Source of the DNA: JAEELC01 sp963621965
Lineage (GTDB): Bacteria > Bacillota_I > Bacilli_A > Acholeplasmatales > Anaeroplasmataceae
Assembly (NCBI GenBank): GCA_963621965.1
Contig: CAVFGN010000017.1
Span: forward strand, 1-39,906
DNA: 39,906 bases
Direction: 5' to 3'
Positions 12,185 to 23,944 of this stretch are shown one piece after another (the stretch's first letter is position 1; the number at the start of each line of letters is the position of its first letter). Below the pieces are notes generated by a model. It was not told the origin of the DNA and made no database searches. It was given only the letters and a program-made list of their open reading frames with translations. A program made the translations under genes and the position numbers.

Positions 12185-12514
12185 TTATAAAATTTGTAAT
12201 GTATTAGCATGACGGTCATAATATAAAATATAAACCCCAGTGCCTTTAAAATCAGCTACAGTCCAATTAGACCCACCATAAGTAGTTACAACTTGTGTAC
12301 CTGCAGATGATGTAAACTAAATTGGAAGAGTAGTTGTAGTGCCTGATGCTATAGTATCTGCTAGATAAACTAATAACAACCCCCTAAACGGATTACCAAA
12401 TGTTGTATCTTCCTTAAATGAAAAGGTAACAGCATCTGTGCCTACCGTAACACCCGTAGACTTTATTGTTGGTAATCCTATTTTATTAATGTATTGATAA
12501 GGATATACAGCCAT
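12185..12514 (-). CDS. Small phage structural-type protein (109 aa)
   Basis: ATG 12514 is preferred to an upstream in-frame TTG because it lies just past the previous stop. One TAG (12317..12319) is read as Gln and the frame ends TAA 12185. The protein is beta-rich, with a FRGLLLVYLADTI segment, a GTTTTLPI segment and a GTGVYILYYDR segment. I have an impression that similar proteins follow the glycine-rich membrane protein in other gut phages. Function is unknown; a decoration or tail role is possible. Confidence 0.7.
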
Positions 12515-12516
12515 AC

Positions 12517-13374
12517 TTAACCCCAATAAGATCCATTACTATAATATCCATATAACTGACTTGTTGGTACAGCCGTTAAATTTGGATATGTTACTGACAC
12601 CGTGCTAGGTTGTGCAGCTTTTATTGCAGCTACATCAATTGCAATAGGATTAACTACACTAGCTACATAACTCTAAATAGCAGCAGTCTGATTTGCATTA
12701 GAAATCTGACTTAACAAAGTTGACCGTTCCTCACGTAAAGCGTCTATCTTATTTTGCATCTCTCGTTTTTCTAAATCACAAAATTTATCGCTCAAAAAAG
12801 TAGTTTGCTAATCTAATTTACTCCCCAATGTGTTAGTCTATTCAATAGTTGCAATACGGCTCTCATAGCCCTACTGTGTGGTTAATAATCTATTATCACA
12901 GCAACACTACGCTAATTGACTTGCTAATGCACTGTCACCAGACTAAATTGAATTAATGATCTACTGACCACTTAAACCAACTTGATTTCCAACTGACTAA
13001 ATAGCATATTGTACCGAATTAATAGCAGTCTATAATGCGTTTACATCACAACCAATAGTTGTAGATAAAGACGACAACGCACTAGAATTACCATTAATAG
13101 CAGATAATAACATATCTCTACCAGTATCATTATTTAATGCAGCTAAAATAGCATCTGTGCTACCCTACTAACCATTACCAAAACCACGACCCATAAGAGC
13201 AATTATAAAGATTATAATCCACCAAGCACCTTGACCACCACCAAAACCACCATTCATCATAGAAGCCATTAAAGGTCCCATATTTGCATTATTAGATAAT
13301 GCGGGTATTAATGCTGATAACGCACTAGCTTCAGAGCCGTTCCCAAATACATAAGTTTTTGATTCTTCTGACAT
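12517..13374 (-). CDS. Glycine-rich single-TM protein with Q-rich helical region (285 aa)
   Basis: Only the first 68 codons are open in the standard code; two consecutive TAGs (13165..13170) and many later ones are read as Gln to reach TAA 12517. Layout: a polar N-terminus, a Gly/Met-rich stretch (MMNGGFGGGQGAWW), one hydrophobic helix (IIIFIIALMG, about residues 53-62), then a long Ser/Gln/Ala-rich helical region with a Cys triplet, and a coiled coil (DLEKREMQNKIDALREERS). The C-terminus is Tyr-rich. Proteins of this shape recur beside tail genes in gut phages. Its role is unknown; a virion membrane-contact protein is one idea. Confidence 0.75.
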
Positions 13375-13559
13375 AAAATTAAAATAAAAAAGTTAAACAA
13401 AAAATTCGAACATGTTCTCTTGTAATTACACAGCAAAAATAAATATAAATATGGCATGACCCTAACAATCCTAAAAATATTTTTTAATGCCTATGGTAAA
13501 GGGTTTGCGTTTCCACCTTAAAAGAAAAAGGGAAAACCCGTATTGGATTTTCCCTTTTT
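13375..13559 (-). promoter_or_regulatory. Intergenic region with terminator, palindrome and promoter-like motif
   Basis: This spacer separates the four-TM gene from the glycine-rich membrane gene. It carries a terminator at its right end, a perfect 10-bp palindrome GAACATGTTC at 13408..13417 that could be an operator, and on the minus strand TATTTTTG (13434..13441), which fits the Bacteroidetes -7 consensus TAnnTTTG about 60 bp before the next start. No good -33 element was found. The reading as a promoter is tentative. Confidence 0.35.
13525..13559 (-). terminator. Intrinsic terminator after the four-TM gene
   Basis: GGGAAAACCC at 13530..13539 pairs with GGATTTTCCC at 13545..13554 (one G-U on the minus-strand RNA), flanked by A/T runs that extend the stem. 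On the minus strand it is followed by TTTTTCTTTT. It directly abuts the TGA of the membrane-protein gene. Confidence 0.75.
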
Positions 13560-13928
13560 TCAAAGCAATTTTTTCTTATTTTTATATTTTTTAATTAATT
13601 TTAAAATATAAATATAAGAATATATAATAATCAGAGCTGTTGATAATAGTAAACTTATGCTTGTAAAAACGTTTATCTATAAAGCTCCGTACACAAGAAG
13701 CACGTCTAAAAATCTTATTATTAATAGATAATATAATGCCAATCTATGTGTTATGCAAAAATTTAATAGGTGTGAAACTGTAAAAAATACTATTATAAAT
13801 AAAAGTGATGGATAAAATAATATAGATAATAAAAGAAAACTAAACCCCAAATACTCAAGGATAAAAGAAATACTAGTACCTATTGCCAGCAGTATTGGTA
13901 AATATTTAACGCTATGAATAAAAGTCAC
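13560..13928 (-). CDS. Small integral membrane protein, about four TM helices (122 aa)
   Basis: ATG 13928 to TGA 13560; one TAG after VYGAL is read as Gln. Without that readthrough the fourth hydrophobic segment is lost. Nearly the whole protein is hydrophobic: helices around residues 8-24, 28-50, 64-80 and 88-108, with a lysine-rich C-terminus (KLIKKYKNKKKLL), as expected for an inner-membrane protein with a cytoplasmic tail. It overlaps the upstream 85-aa gene by 23 bp. A lysis role such as holin, or superinfection exclusion, is possible, but nothing in the sequence decides. Confidence 0.7.
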
Positions 13929-14163
13929 GTATTTTTCGTTGCTCGGCAGTATCTAACATGGTAGTAGCAAATGGCGGAATATTTCTAATATGCGGCGTTT
14001 GTTTAGCCAATTCCTAAAGTCTTTCATATTCCTTTTGTTTTTTAATTTCTTTTTTCTTTTCTTTAGTGGGTTTAATCTGTATATCTTTTTGTGTTACCTG
14101 CAATAACCGCGCCCACTCATTATCATAAGGGTGCTTCCACATTGTTTTATCTTGTTCACTCAT
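13906..14163 (-). CDS. Small charged protein (85 aa)
   Basis: ATG 14163 to TAA 13906, with two TAGs read as Gln. Its centre is very lysine-rich (KPTKEKKKEIKKQKEYERL) and probably forms a charged helix. It lies 13 bp after the glycine-rich adhesin gene and overlaps the four-TM gene, suggesting co-translation. The family is unknown. A small assembly factor for the preceding adhesin is conceivable from position alone. Confidence 0.6.
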
Positions 14164-14176
14164 GTGTTATGTTTAA

Positions 14177-16132
14177 TTATTTATAAAAATATAATTTTAC
14201 AATTCCTTGTTTTCCGTTTCCGCCGTATGAGGTAAAATGGTTACTATTAAATGCGGCACCACCACCACCAGAACCATAAGAGGTTGCGTCTGTACCTCTA
14301 TTAGTTGTGGCGTTATCGGTTCCATAACCACCACGGCCACCACCAGCATTATCATCACCGCCATAGTTTGGGTATGTATCAGTGAAATCATAACCAGCAT
14401 AAGCATTATAACCACTGCCACCACCACATCCATATATCATAGTATCAGTAGTATCAAATGGGTTTCTAACACCTGTTTCCCCTTTAATAGAATATCTTAA
14501 TTCTTTGTCACTTTTAAGTAAAATATATTCCTCTGGTGTTACTGTGTAGTACTATGATATAAGCTTTGTTGCCTTGTCTTTATCACCCCCTGGAACCCAC
14601 GTGGATAGACCACACCATTTTCTATCTCCTCGAGGATGCTCTATAAATAAGTCACGATGGGTCATTGATATAACTGTAGAATAAGATCTATTATCTCCAC
14701 CATATCCGCCTTCTGCAGTATAAGTCTTACCGTTATACTTAACCTATGAATCACCACCGTTTCCTGCTTTTGATTCTTCGCCACCATTAGTTTTTGTACC
14801 GCCGTCACCTATTGTTATAGTCATGTCTTTATTAGAAACTAATTCTATATCCTTGAACGACTTACATTCGCCACCAGTGCCACCACAACCACAAGTTCCT
14901 TGAGGATAGCCATCACCAGTGCCACCACCACCACCACCAACTATAAACATAGATACCGTTTTATATCCCTAATTTATATATGACTAAATATCAGTTGCAG
15001 TTAGTGTTGTATTTTCTGTTATATCTAAATTAGAGTTTTCTGAAACTTCTTGTATTAAACGAACAGATAATTTTTTTCTACTCGGACAGGTATTTTCTGT
15101 AATAGAGTCAAATGGGCCGAGTGCTCCGGCCGAATATGTAAATATGGAAGGCGCAGAATAGTTGTTATTAGTAGCGGTATAATACATTTGGTAATAATTT
15201 ACCTAATATATACCGTCAACTGTAATCTACCCAGCGGCAGGTAAAAATACAGCGCCATTAGCTTCTAATTTATTCCACTATTCAAGCGTAAATACCTAAT
15301 AATTCTTATATGTATTACTTACAGAGTAAGTTGTAGCATAACCTTCCTTAACCGTTATATCTTGGGGTGCTACCCATTCATCAGGTAGCAAAATAGTACC
15401 ATTAGAAAACTAGGTCCCTTCGTCGTTAAGGTAGATACAAGCTGCACTTCTTTTTTTTGCAGCATTAGGACGAAGATTAATAATATAATTTAACTCATCT
15501 CGTGTCCAAGTTCGAAACGTGTTAGGTGTATAGTTATCGATTTTATTCTAACCCCAATCAACAAAATACCCAGCAAGATCTTCATTTGTAATATTAGGTA
15601 TAAACTTTATACCCCAAGGATTAGCGGTACTTGTCGAGCTCCAATTAAACAGATCGATTTTATTCGCTTGAGTTGTACTTAATTTATATCTATAGAGGTT
15701 GGGGTCATCATATGACTCCTCACCAATCAAATTATCTAGACCAATCATATCATATTGTTGTCTAGCAAACTACCAAGTAGCAGTAGATTGTGTATACTGT
15801 AAATTACCTGGTGAAAACCTAACGTATTTACCTTCTGCAACAGAAAATAGACCATTTGGTATGATACTGAAATTAGCTCTAACGGTAACATTACTGTTAG
15901 GCATTACAAATGTATTATTAACAACATCAACATCAACAACATAAGAATCATCAACAGCTTTAATTGACCAACTATCAAATTTATAACCATTATCAGGTAT
16001 GACTGATAGAATAACAGTATCGCCTTCATACGCAAAAGACTACACAGATATTTCACCTACAGAATCTGAAGAAAAAGAATTAATAACCGTGATAGAATAC
16101 TAATTTTCATCCATGTAATATTCTCGTCTCAT
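14177..16132 (-). CDS. Adhesin-like tail protein: B-repeat, FISUMP-like domain, glycine-rich tip (651 aa)
   Basis: ATG 16132 is chosen because it follows the previous stop by 4 bp; ATG 16114 is an alternative. About ten TAGs are read as Gln. Residues about 10-90 form one InlB-type repeat (GDTVILSVIPDNGYKFDSW, then FVMPNSNVTVRANF). Residues about 95-390 match the FISUMP-like domain of the 1,248-aa protein (YVRFSPGNLQYTQST, LLPDEW, AVFLPAAG, YYTAT, LSVRLIQEV). The rest is strongly glycine-rich (VGGGGGGTGDGYPQG; GCGGGSGYNAYAG; GSGGGGAAF) and ends GKQGIVKLYFYK. Glycine-rich tips of this kind occur in phage receptor-binding adhesins such as T-even gp38. A host-binding role is inferred. Confidence 0.85.
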
Positions 16133-16136
16133 AAGC

Positions 16137-16577
16137 TCAATATAAAGTATAAGTCATCATATAACCAGCACTAGCCGTTGGATGCTATGCTATAATACAC
16201 AATTCAAGAGATTTACCAGAAGCTAAAGTAAAGGTAATCTATTTAGAAAGTATCTATGTAGTACTTTCTTGAGCCATTACGGTTAAAGTAATAGCACTTG
16301 TTCCAGTATTAGTTACCACAATATACTAAAATCCTGTTTTAGCATAATTAAAATCATCAGTACCACTCTTCGGTAAATATAGAGTAAAGGAGTTGACAGA
16401 CTTTAAAAAAATCATTGATTCTGAACCCGGAAGGTAAGTATAATCAAAACCAAATGACAATATGTGTGAACTGTCTGAAACTGTTACAGTTTTTGTTTTT
16501 ATGGGTTTTACTTTTGCTCTATTTAATTTAGTGGTAAATACCACAGATGATGTGAGATCTCGTTCGCTAAAGTTCAT
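16137..16577 (-). CDS. Small tail-region protein with predicted beta fold (146 aa)
   Basis: ATG 16577 to TGA 16137, read through four TAGs. It is largely beta-strand in character: SSHILSFGFDYTYLPGSE near residue 35, a TNTGTSAITLTV stretch, and a SGKSLELCIIAQ stretch near the end. It sits just below the giant tail gene and immediately downstream of a structured-RNA candidate that forms its 5' leader, and 4 bp before the 651-aa adhesin. A small tail-tip or fibre-attachment protein is plausible. No family recognised. Confidence 0.7.
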
Positions 16578-16594
16578 AATAAAAAAAATAAAAA

Positions 16595-16705
16595 GAAACG
16601 GGGACGGCCTAAATGCGAGATCGTACTCCTAAGAGGCTACTCGCTAATTGGACATTTCCCCACTCCGCAATTCGAGGTGCCCTAAATAGCCGCCTTGCCC
16701 GTTTC
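16595..16705 (-). ncRNA. Candidate structured RNA in a tail-gene gap
   Basis: In an AT-rich genome this 111-nt intergenic element is clearly GC-rich. Ends GAAACGGG (16595..16602) and CCCGTTTC (16698..16705) pair perfectly. On the minus-strand RNA the helix continues, after a CAA bulge, with GGCGGC/GCCGUC. Inside, GGGCA/UGUCC and GCGAG/CUCGC form two further arms, each enclosing a smaller CUC/GAG hairpin. The 3' side runs into UUUCUUUUUAUUUUUUUU and then the ATG of the 146-aa gene 17 nt later. It could be a leader regulator, a processing site, a small RNA, or an elaborate terminator. I do not recognise a known RNA family. Confidence 0.6.
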
Positions 16706-16717
16706 CAATATTATTGT

Positions 16718-19700
16718 TTATTTTAATAAATAATTTTTATATTCACATATATTATAATTCAAAAGGCCCCATGCCTTTAATTGACATATAGTTATTGGCA
16801 TTCGTTCCCATTCGGTATACTCCGCATTACCAGTTTTATGGATTAAACCAATTCCAAAATAGGCAGTTGCCTTGTCTGTTACAAACGGAGCGTTATCCCT
16901 ACCGTATAAATTTATTCTCCGAGAGGGTTTACCCTTTCTCCACATATTAATATTTGAATAAGTATATTTATCCGTTTCATGATGGTACCACCCATCACCA
17001 CAACCCTATTTAAAACAATCATATATAGTATAACCTTCTGAAACTGAAAAAAGTTTATTCATGAGATCATCTGCCGTTATCGGTAGTATAAATATATTTT
17101 TATTATATGTTGTTGTCAGTCGCTGACACTTGGATAATTCATATTTATACGATGCGCGCCATTTGGTTACACCATATTGACTCCTTCTACGGAAAATGGT
17201 AACATAATATTCATCTAAATGCTTTGTTAACCACTAGGGATCACAATGAACTGTTAACTATATCTACTTATCATTTATCCGTGCGGGATACCCATTCGGA
17301 GTACGGCTTAAAAGATAATATCTTAAAGTAAACCCTAACTCATGAGTAGTAGAATACTCTTTAGATATCCATTCTTTCCATGTAACTGAATTAAAATCCC
17401 TATAATAAAAACCATCAGAATTACTTACTGTTTGTCTGTATTTATAGGTTTTTTTACCAGTACTGTAAGTTGTTACTGATGTAATTACAACGTCTAACTT
17501 ATAGGTACTCTAAACACCAGATGTAGCATCAGTAGCAATAACAGTATAAGTACCGGCAGTTTTATACGCCACTAAAGCATTACTTAACGCCGTAGTAAAT
17601 GATGGATTATTATTTTTTATATTATAAAATATCCTTATATTTGTATCTAACGGTACATCAGTAAGCAAAGTAAATGAATTCTTTTCAGAATCCCAAACAT
17701 ATACATCACCAGTAATATCATTAATATAATTAACATTTTCTTTATTTTCTTCAACAGTAGAACCTTCATTTGTATATTTTGTAAACTCATTTGTTTCTAA
17801 ATCAAGAACATTTAGTTCAACTTGAGTTTTAGAAGTAGCTCCATTTATTTTGAATAACTATGAATCATATATGATATATGTATTGAATTGTTCTGATGTA
17901 AACTTATCGGGTAGCGTTGTTAAAACAGTAGCAGTTACAAAATGTTTTGAATTAATATCATTAACACTTCCTTCTGAAGCAGCACCATAAAGTTTAAATT
18001 TAGGACTACTATAGTGATATAAAGCTCCTTCTGATTGAACAGAATATAATGGTGTTGTTTCAATTGTTTCTACTTCTTCCCAAGTAGTTGTAGATACTTT
18101 TATTGGTGATAATGCTGGTCTTACATAACTACCAGTATAACGAGCTGCGATTTCGTTAACTAACTGACTTTCACTGGTCATATACCTAATAGGTATATTT
18201 TCATCTGTTTCAGCCGTGTTAGTCCAATACTATATTTTATCATCTAAAGATGTTGTTATTCCTGGTAAGAATATGGTATTACCATTAGGACCAGCAATTT
18301 CATATCCTGATATTTCATTTACTGTAGTAAGAGTCCATGTACAACTATTTTGTAACTCATTCCACATAGCTACAGTTGGAATCTACCATGTACCACCGAG
18401 TTTTACATTTGCAACATCATCAGTTAATGCCAAGCTATCTCCAGCTATATATTTAGTGTATGTTTGTGTTTCTGCATCATATGCTGAATAAATGTCTAAT
18501 GTATAAGTTTCCTTAGTTTCCGTTTCACCCCAAGCATATTTACCACCTAAATCTGTAACATCTGTAGCCTCAACGTTAGTTGTTGCCCATAAAGTGCCAC
18601 TCTTTAAACCTAAATCAACATAAGCAATACTATTATTGTCAATAGTTTTAGTAACAGTAGTTTTACTCTTATATAAACTATCTTTATCCTCAGTAGTAAC
18701 AATATACCTTACAGAAGTGTCTTTTTTATCATCAGTTAAACTATTCCATTCTTCTGACGTCACTCTATTACACTGGTAAACATCTCGTTGCTAAAGTTTA
18801 TCCTCAATTTCTGTGATACTGTCGGTTATTCCAATATTCTCACGAGCCTATGCTTTTTGTGCTTCAGTTAATGACTACTTGGTATTATAAAGTACACATC
18901 CTGTAGGTGTATCACCAGTATCCCCCTTTAAAGAAGCAAGCCATTCTGTTTCTGTGCCCTCATAACCATTGTTTACAGCCACCTGATAAGCCGAAGGTCC
19001 TTGTATACCCTATACACCTGACATATCTGCCGTAAACTTCCATTCATATGTGATTGGATCAGTAGTAGAATCAGAAATAACTTTAGAATAAACCCAACCA
19101 TGTTGTTCAAGGTCTGTATTAGAAATCTAAACCATATCACCAACCTCACTAGTGGCAAGGGCATTATTCATAGCTTCTATTGTGGTGAATACTTGTTTAA
19201 TCCTAAACGGATCTCCAGTATCACCTTTTTCACCTTTTGGAATACTAAAGGTATACTCAGTAATTCCCTAATCATTAGTAGTTGATGTTACAGATCCTGT
19301 AGTTGCAGTTGGATTTAACAGTGTTACTGTTTTATTTACAGCAAGAGAGGGTGTTTCACCTTGCTTGGTGACACTATATAATGTCTGGGTATTACCGTTA
19401 GTAAAGGTTAATACAAGCTTTGTCCAAGCGTATGGAGTAGTTGAACTTACTTCCACAGGATCGGTTTTCCAGTCTGAAGATGAAATCTTAGTTACATCTG
19501 TACCCTAATTACTTACGGCATATGTAACGGAGCTTTCTTTTATTCCATTACCGGTGTCACCGGTAGTACCAGTACCTGTAGCGCCCTGTGTATAAACACT
19601 GGATTTATATGTTAATGTAATACTACCATCTTCTTTTGAAATAGAAGATACATAATAATAACATAAAGAAGATTGTTTAGTTGCTGTTTCCTTAGATTGC

Positions 19701-22700
19701 ATTAAGTTAACAAGAACATAATCGTTCAATCTAGGAGTTCTACTAAACCTGTCTGTAGTTAAATTCTAAATATATGAAGGTGCTGACCCCGGTGTTTCTC
19801 TATTATCCACCAATGTGTCTACATAATAAAGTGCATCTGCCCCTTTTGGAATTTTAAAATCAAAATTAAATACTTTAGCTGTATCTTCACCAGAGGCTGT
19901 AATTGAAACAGTTGGGCTTTCCGTAAAACCAACGGAACTTATAGTAGCTGTTGGCTCCCCAAAACCTGCAGCAGTACCTTGATCCCCTTTAGGAATAGTA
20001 AAATCAAATTTAGCTGCCTACTAGGTTCCAGAATTTGATACTGAAGCTGTACTACCAGCGTCTCCCGTTGTAACAGTACCAACCTCTATAGTTGCTGCTT
20101 GACCTGTAATACCTTGTGCACCGCTTAAATCACATAAAAAGCGCCAATCGATAGTTTCTGTAATAGTTTCACCTTCTTGGGTCTTTATGATATTTTTTAC
20201 ATAAAGTTTACCGTTGTCCTCATCATCAACATTTTCAGTACTAATCAATACAAATCCACCGTCCTTTACGTCATCGCTAGTATCTGCTTTCATCTCTGCA
20301 ATAGAGCTGTAAGTCTTTGCAACAGCGAATGGATCTCCTACAGGGCCTTGGGGGCCTATAACGCCTTGAATGCCGCGTGGTGCAGTGAAGTACTGAATAC
20401 TACCGTCATCAAAAGTTTGCTTATAAACATTTCCACCGTCAGTGTCCTAATGATCAAGTGTAGTGTCTATGATAACAGCCCCACTGTCACCTTTATCACC
20501 CTTTAATGAATCACAAACATTTTGCCAGTAATAGTTACAATCAAACTCGACATCATTATAGTTACATTCGCCAAAAATAATACTTTCAAGAATGCCACGA
20601 CGTCCAGACTCAGAATCAGTACTTATAGTAATTTCATTAGAGAGAGGACACTCAATAAACATTGTATGTGTTAATTCACCATCTCTGAAAATATGCTTTA
20701 TAGTTTGTGTAGTACCTTCAATATCAGTAATATCAATTATAAAGGTACAAGCTTCATCAGCACTGTACCGTTTAATAGTGAGTTGTACAGTACTAAAATA
20801 AATCTAATCTTTAGTAAAATAAATAGATCCTGGGCTGCTACTAGCATTACCTAATTTTAATCCTTCTCCAAATGAAGAATGTACACTATAATCAATCGCC
20901 CAATCATTTTCATTAAAGGTTTTTTTGCCAGATACCTTACGTGCAAACTCACCTAATGCTGCGTCTGTTACATTAGACCCTTCTTTAAAGTTTCCCTCGG
21001 GATCAAAATATCTAAAGTCTAATCTAAATCCTTTATCAGTAGCTAAACTATAATGTTCTCCATTAGGAAGTAAAGCCATTATATTAGCATGCTGTACTGG
21101 ATCTGGAATTGGTAATGAATCAAACCGTTCTGTTTGAACATCACCAATAAAAGGTGTATCATTTAATGATTCATAACTATTTGTTTTAGCAACAGGTACT
21201 AACTCCGATTCACGGACAACTTTATCCCATTTATATGAAGATGTTGTAGTTCCATCTAACTTATAAAGTATGATAGCATTAGTTGTTGTAGATGTAGTTT
21301 TATAATATCTAAACCTATTAGCAGAATTTTGTGAATTAAATTTTAATGTACTTGCAGTAGCAGAAGCTATGTCTACAGTACCATTTTCATTAAAAGTAAC
21401 ATAATTATCTACAGGTGTATCTTGACAAGTAATCTTATTACTTGTACTAGAGGTATTGGTAATATAATAATCTAAATTTGATTTAATATAAGCCCTTATA
21501 CCAGCCTTGTAAGAATCGTCAATCCCGCTAAATTGAAATGCATATTCATTTAAATCTTCAGAAAAAACTAATGAACCGTTTTCTAAATCACGAGTGATAA
21601 AGTTATTATTATTATCAATAGTATCTTTAGTTAAATTAGGGTTAAAAATATATGCTTTAGAATTACTAATAGATACTATTAAATACTTCCCTTCTATAAA
21701 ATCATCTTTTTTCTTTATTTGCGTAAAGCCTTTACTAATGGGCTTACCATCTTCAGAATGATTTAATACATGTAAAGTGTTATTCTATTCATCACGATAA
21801 TGTTGATAAGCATACTCCTCTGTTGGAGTGATAACATCTTTTAAATCAACTTCTTCTAATGAAATTTTTTTCCACAAGCCCCAGCGAGAACCATCGATTA
21901 AAATAGGATCAAAGGATATGCTTGATACTAAATATGCAATATTTTCATTGTCAGACTCATTGTATTTAACAATTGAAATCTGCTTTATTGGTCCAATAGT
22001 TTCTGTTTCAGAAATAAAACGTGTTACAGTAATATCCTATAAAACAGGATCAGTACCAGTATCTGATTTTTTTATTTTACGATATACAACAGCTACATTT
22101 CCAGATGCATCCTGTAATCCTATTTTTAATGAAAACGCATCACCTGTATATGTTATATTATCAAAATAAGGACATGCTTTTAATGAAAACGAATTTACTG
22201 CTAAATTTTCTGGGAAATTAATAATAAATGTACCAGCATCACCAACCCATAAATATTTATTTTCAATAAATTCAGAGTCGGTAACGCTGATATTATCTTC
22301 AGATAATATAGTATAATAGTCCTAATTAAATGCGTTTACTAAAGCTTCAGATGTAACCGCTCCTTCCGTAATACTTTCAAAAGAAACAGTATGTGAATCT
22401 TTACTAACTGCACGATAAATCTCTCCTGAATCCTTTAATTTTAACACAGCAGACGCTTCAATCTATGCGGCGCTTGGATAGGTTAAGTTTTCAGCTACTG
22501 TTAGTAATTGTGTTTTATCTTTATCAAAGATACTTTTTACATCTACAGATGCGACTAAATCGTCAGTATATGTTTTTGCTTCAGTAATAGCCTCTGTTTT
22601 TGCAGTGGCAACATCATTAGTAGTAGCTTTAGCGTCCCAAGTTGAACGTTCCTCTGCAGTAATATGTATAGTGGAATCGCCCGTATGACTTTCTAAACTT

Positions 22701-23914
22701 GTTTTTTCGGCATACGGAGATAGGTCAATGCTTAAACCTAATAATTCCCATTTTTCACCAGTATAAACATATTCGGATTGATCTTCTTGTATATGATATA
22801 CATCTCCAGTAATAGGGCTTTGTATCGAGTCTAAATTTGCTTTTTTAGCCAAAGACCCCTTAAATTTTAATACAGAAGATACAGCAGTCTAAATTTCTTG
22901 GGAAAGAAATTCTTTAGTTGTTTTAATTTCTGTATCAGTATGTTCTTTTGCAGATGCTAAAGTCTCCGCAACTTTAGTATCTGTATATGTCTATGAAGAT
23001 GACTCTAATTCTGATTTAGTAGAACTGATTGTATTTAATAATTCAGTTTTTATACCATCAGTATTTGATGTTAATTTTTCTTCAGAAGCCTACACTTGAG
23101 TATCAGTATAATCCTTGGCCTCTTGTGTTTTTTCATCTGAATAGTTATTTGCAGCCGCTAATGCTTGCTAAGTCAGGTTAGTAGCTGTTGCTTCCGCAGT
23201 GTTAATGGCTTCATTTTTAGCTTGAGCAATTTTATCAGTCCAGTCATCGCGAATCTTTTCAACAGCAATAAGACGCTTATTCAAATTAGTTTCAACACCA
23301 ACAGCGCGAGTTGTTTCAGCTTTAATGTCTGCATCTAGTTGGCTATCAGTAGCATCAAGATTAGCTACTTTAATAGTATAGGTATTCTTAAATATATTTA
23401 ACTGACCCCATAATCCTTGAATCTGATTGAGATTTTCTGATATACGACTATCAAAAGTATCAACCCTATCATTTAAATCATCAATCTCACCATAAGCATT
23501 TTCAAACTCTAAATACAGATGTATTAAACCGTTTGAAAGTGCTGTAATCAAGGCATAATAATCACTCTTTGTGTAATGATCGGGATCGGTATCAAACCGA
23601 ACCATTATTTCACACAAAGCATTTAACAAGTCTTCTTTAGTTTTAAGTTCTGGCAATGGATCACCAAAGCAGCCACCCTGATCCGTCTGTAAAACACTCT
23701 AATACCTATCATTTAAGCATTGACCGTTGGGATTTGAACTAGTGCTTAAACTTCTACAAGTGGGCATCCCTGAACGGGCATTCTGCTGTGCTTGACCTAC
23801 AACAGGTTTAATGATTGTATCAAGCTTATTACTTATAATAACACGCTTTTCTTCAGGAGAGGCTGCGGCTGCAGCTTTAACCTCTTTTATATTTAAATAT
23901 TCCTTTACAGTCAT
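16718..23914 (-). CDS. Giant modular tail protein with collagen-like linkers and FISUMP domain (2,398 aa)
   Basis: The 7.2-kb frame from ATG 23914 to TAA 16718 is interrupted only by about 30 TAGs, so in the standard code it would appear as a dozen fragments. Order of parts: an alanine-rich start; a helical region (residues about 70-480) with coiled-coil character; beta-rich domains; collagen-like Gly-X-Y linkers between residues about 1140 and 1670 (KGDKGDSG, GPQGPVGD, IPKGEKGDTGD, ASLKGDTGDTP); a FISUMP-like domain at about 1765-1900 (YVDLGLKSGTLWATTNVEA, YAWGETET, a GPNGNTIFLPG motif); then beta-rich modules ending in an aromatic/basic C-terminus. This is the layout of a tail fibre or baseplate-associated receptor-binding protein. 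That it is one polypeptide rests on the code assignment. Confidence 0.85.
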
Positions 23915-23944
23915 TGCTTTAAATTAAAATTATCGTTTTTTTAT

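Noticed and set aside
14237..14500. Plus-strand ORF rich in Thr/Ile/Cys
   Set aside because: It is the antisense shadow of the glycine-rich region (GGT/GGC codons) of the 651-aa adhesin, with no ribosome site.
253..16577. Fragmented minus-strand ORFs as decayed or frameshifted pseudogenes
   Set aside because: All breaks are TAG and never TAA or TGA, neighbouring fragments stay in the same frame, and gene ends overlap neatly. Recoding explains it better than decay.
14177..23914. Diversity-generating retroelement target in the tail adhesins
   Set aside because: No reverse transcriptase, accessory protein or template repeat is visible in the window, and no clear pair of A-variable repeats was found. 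It may exist elsewhere in the genome.
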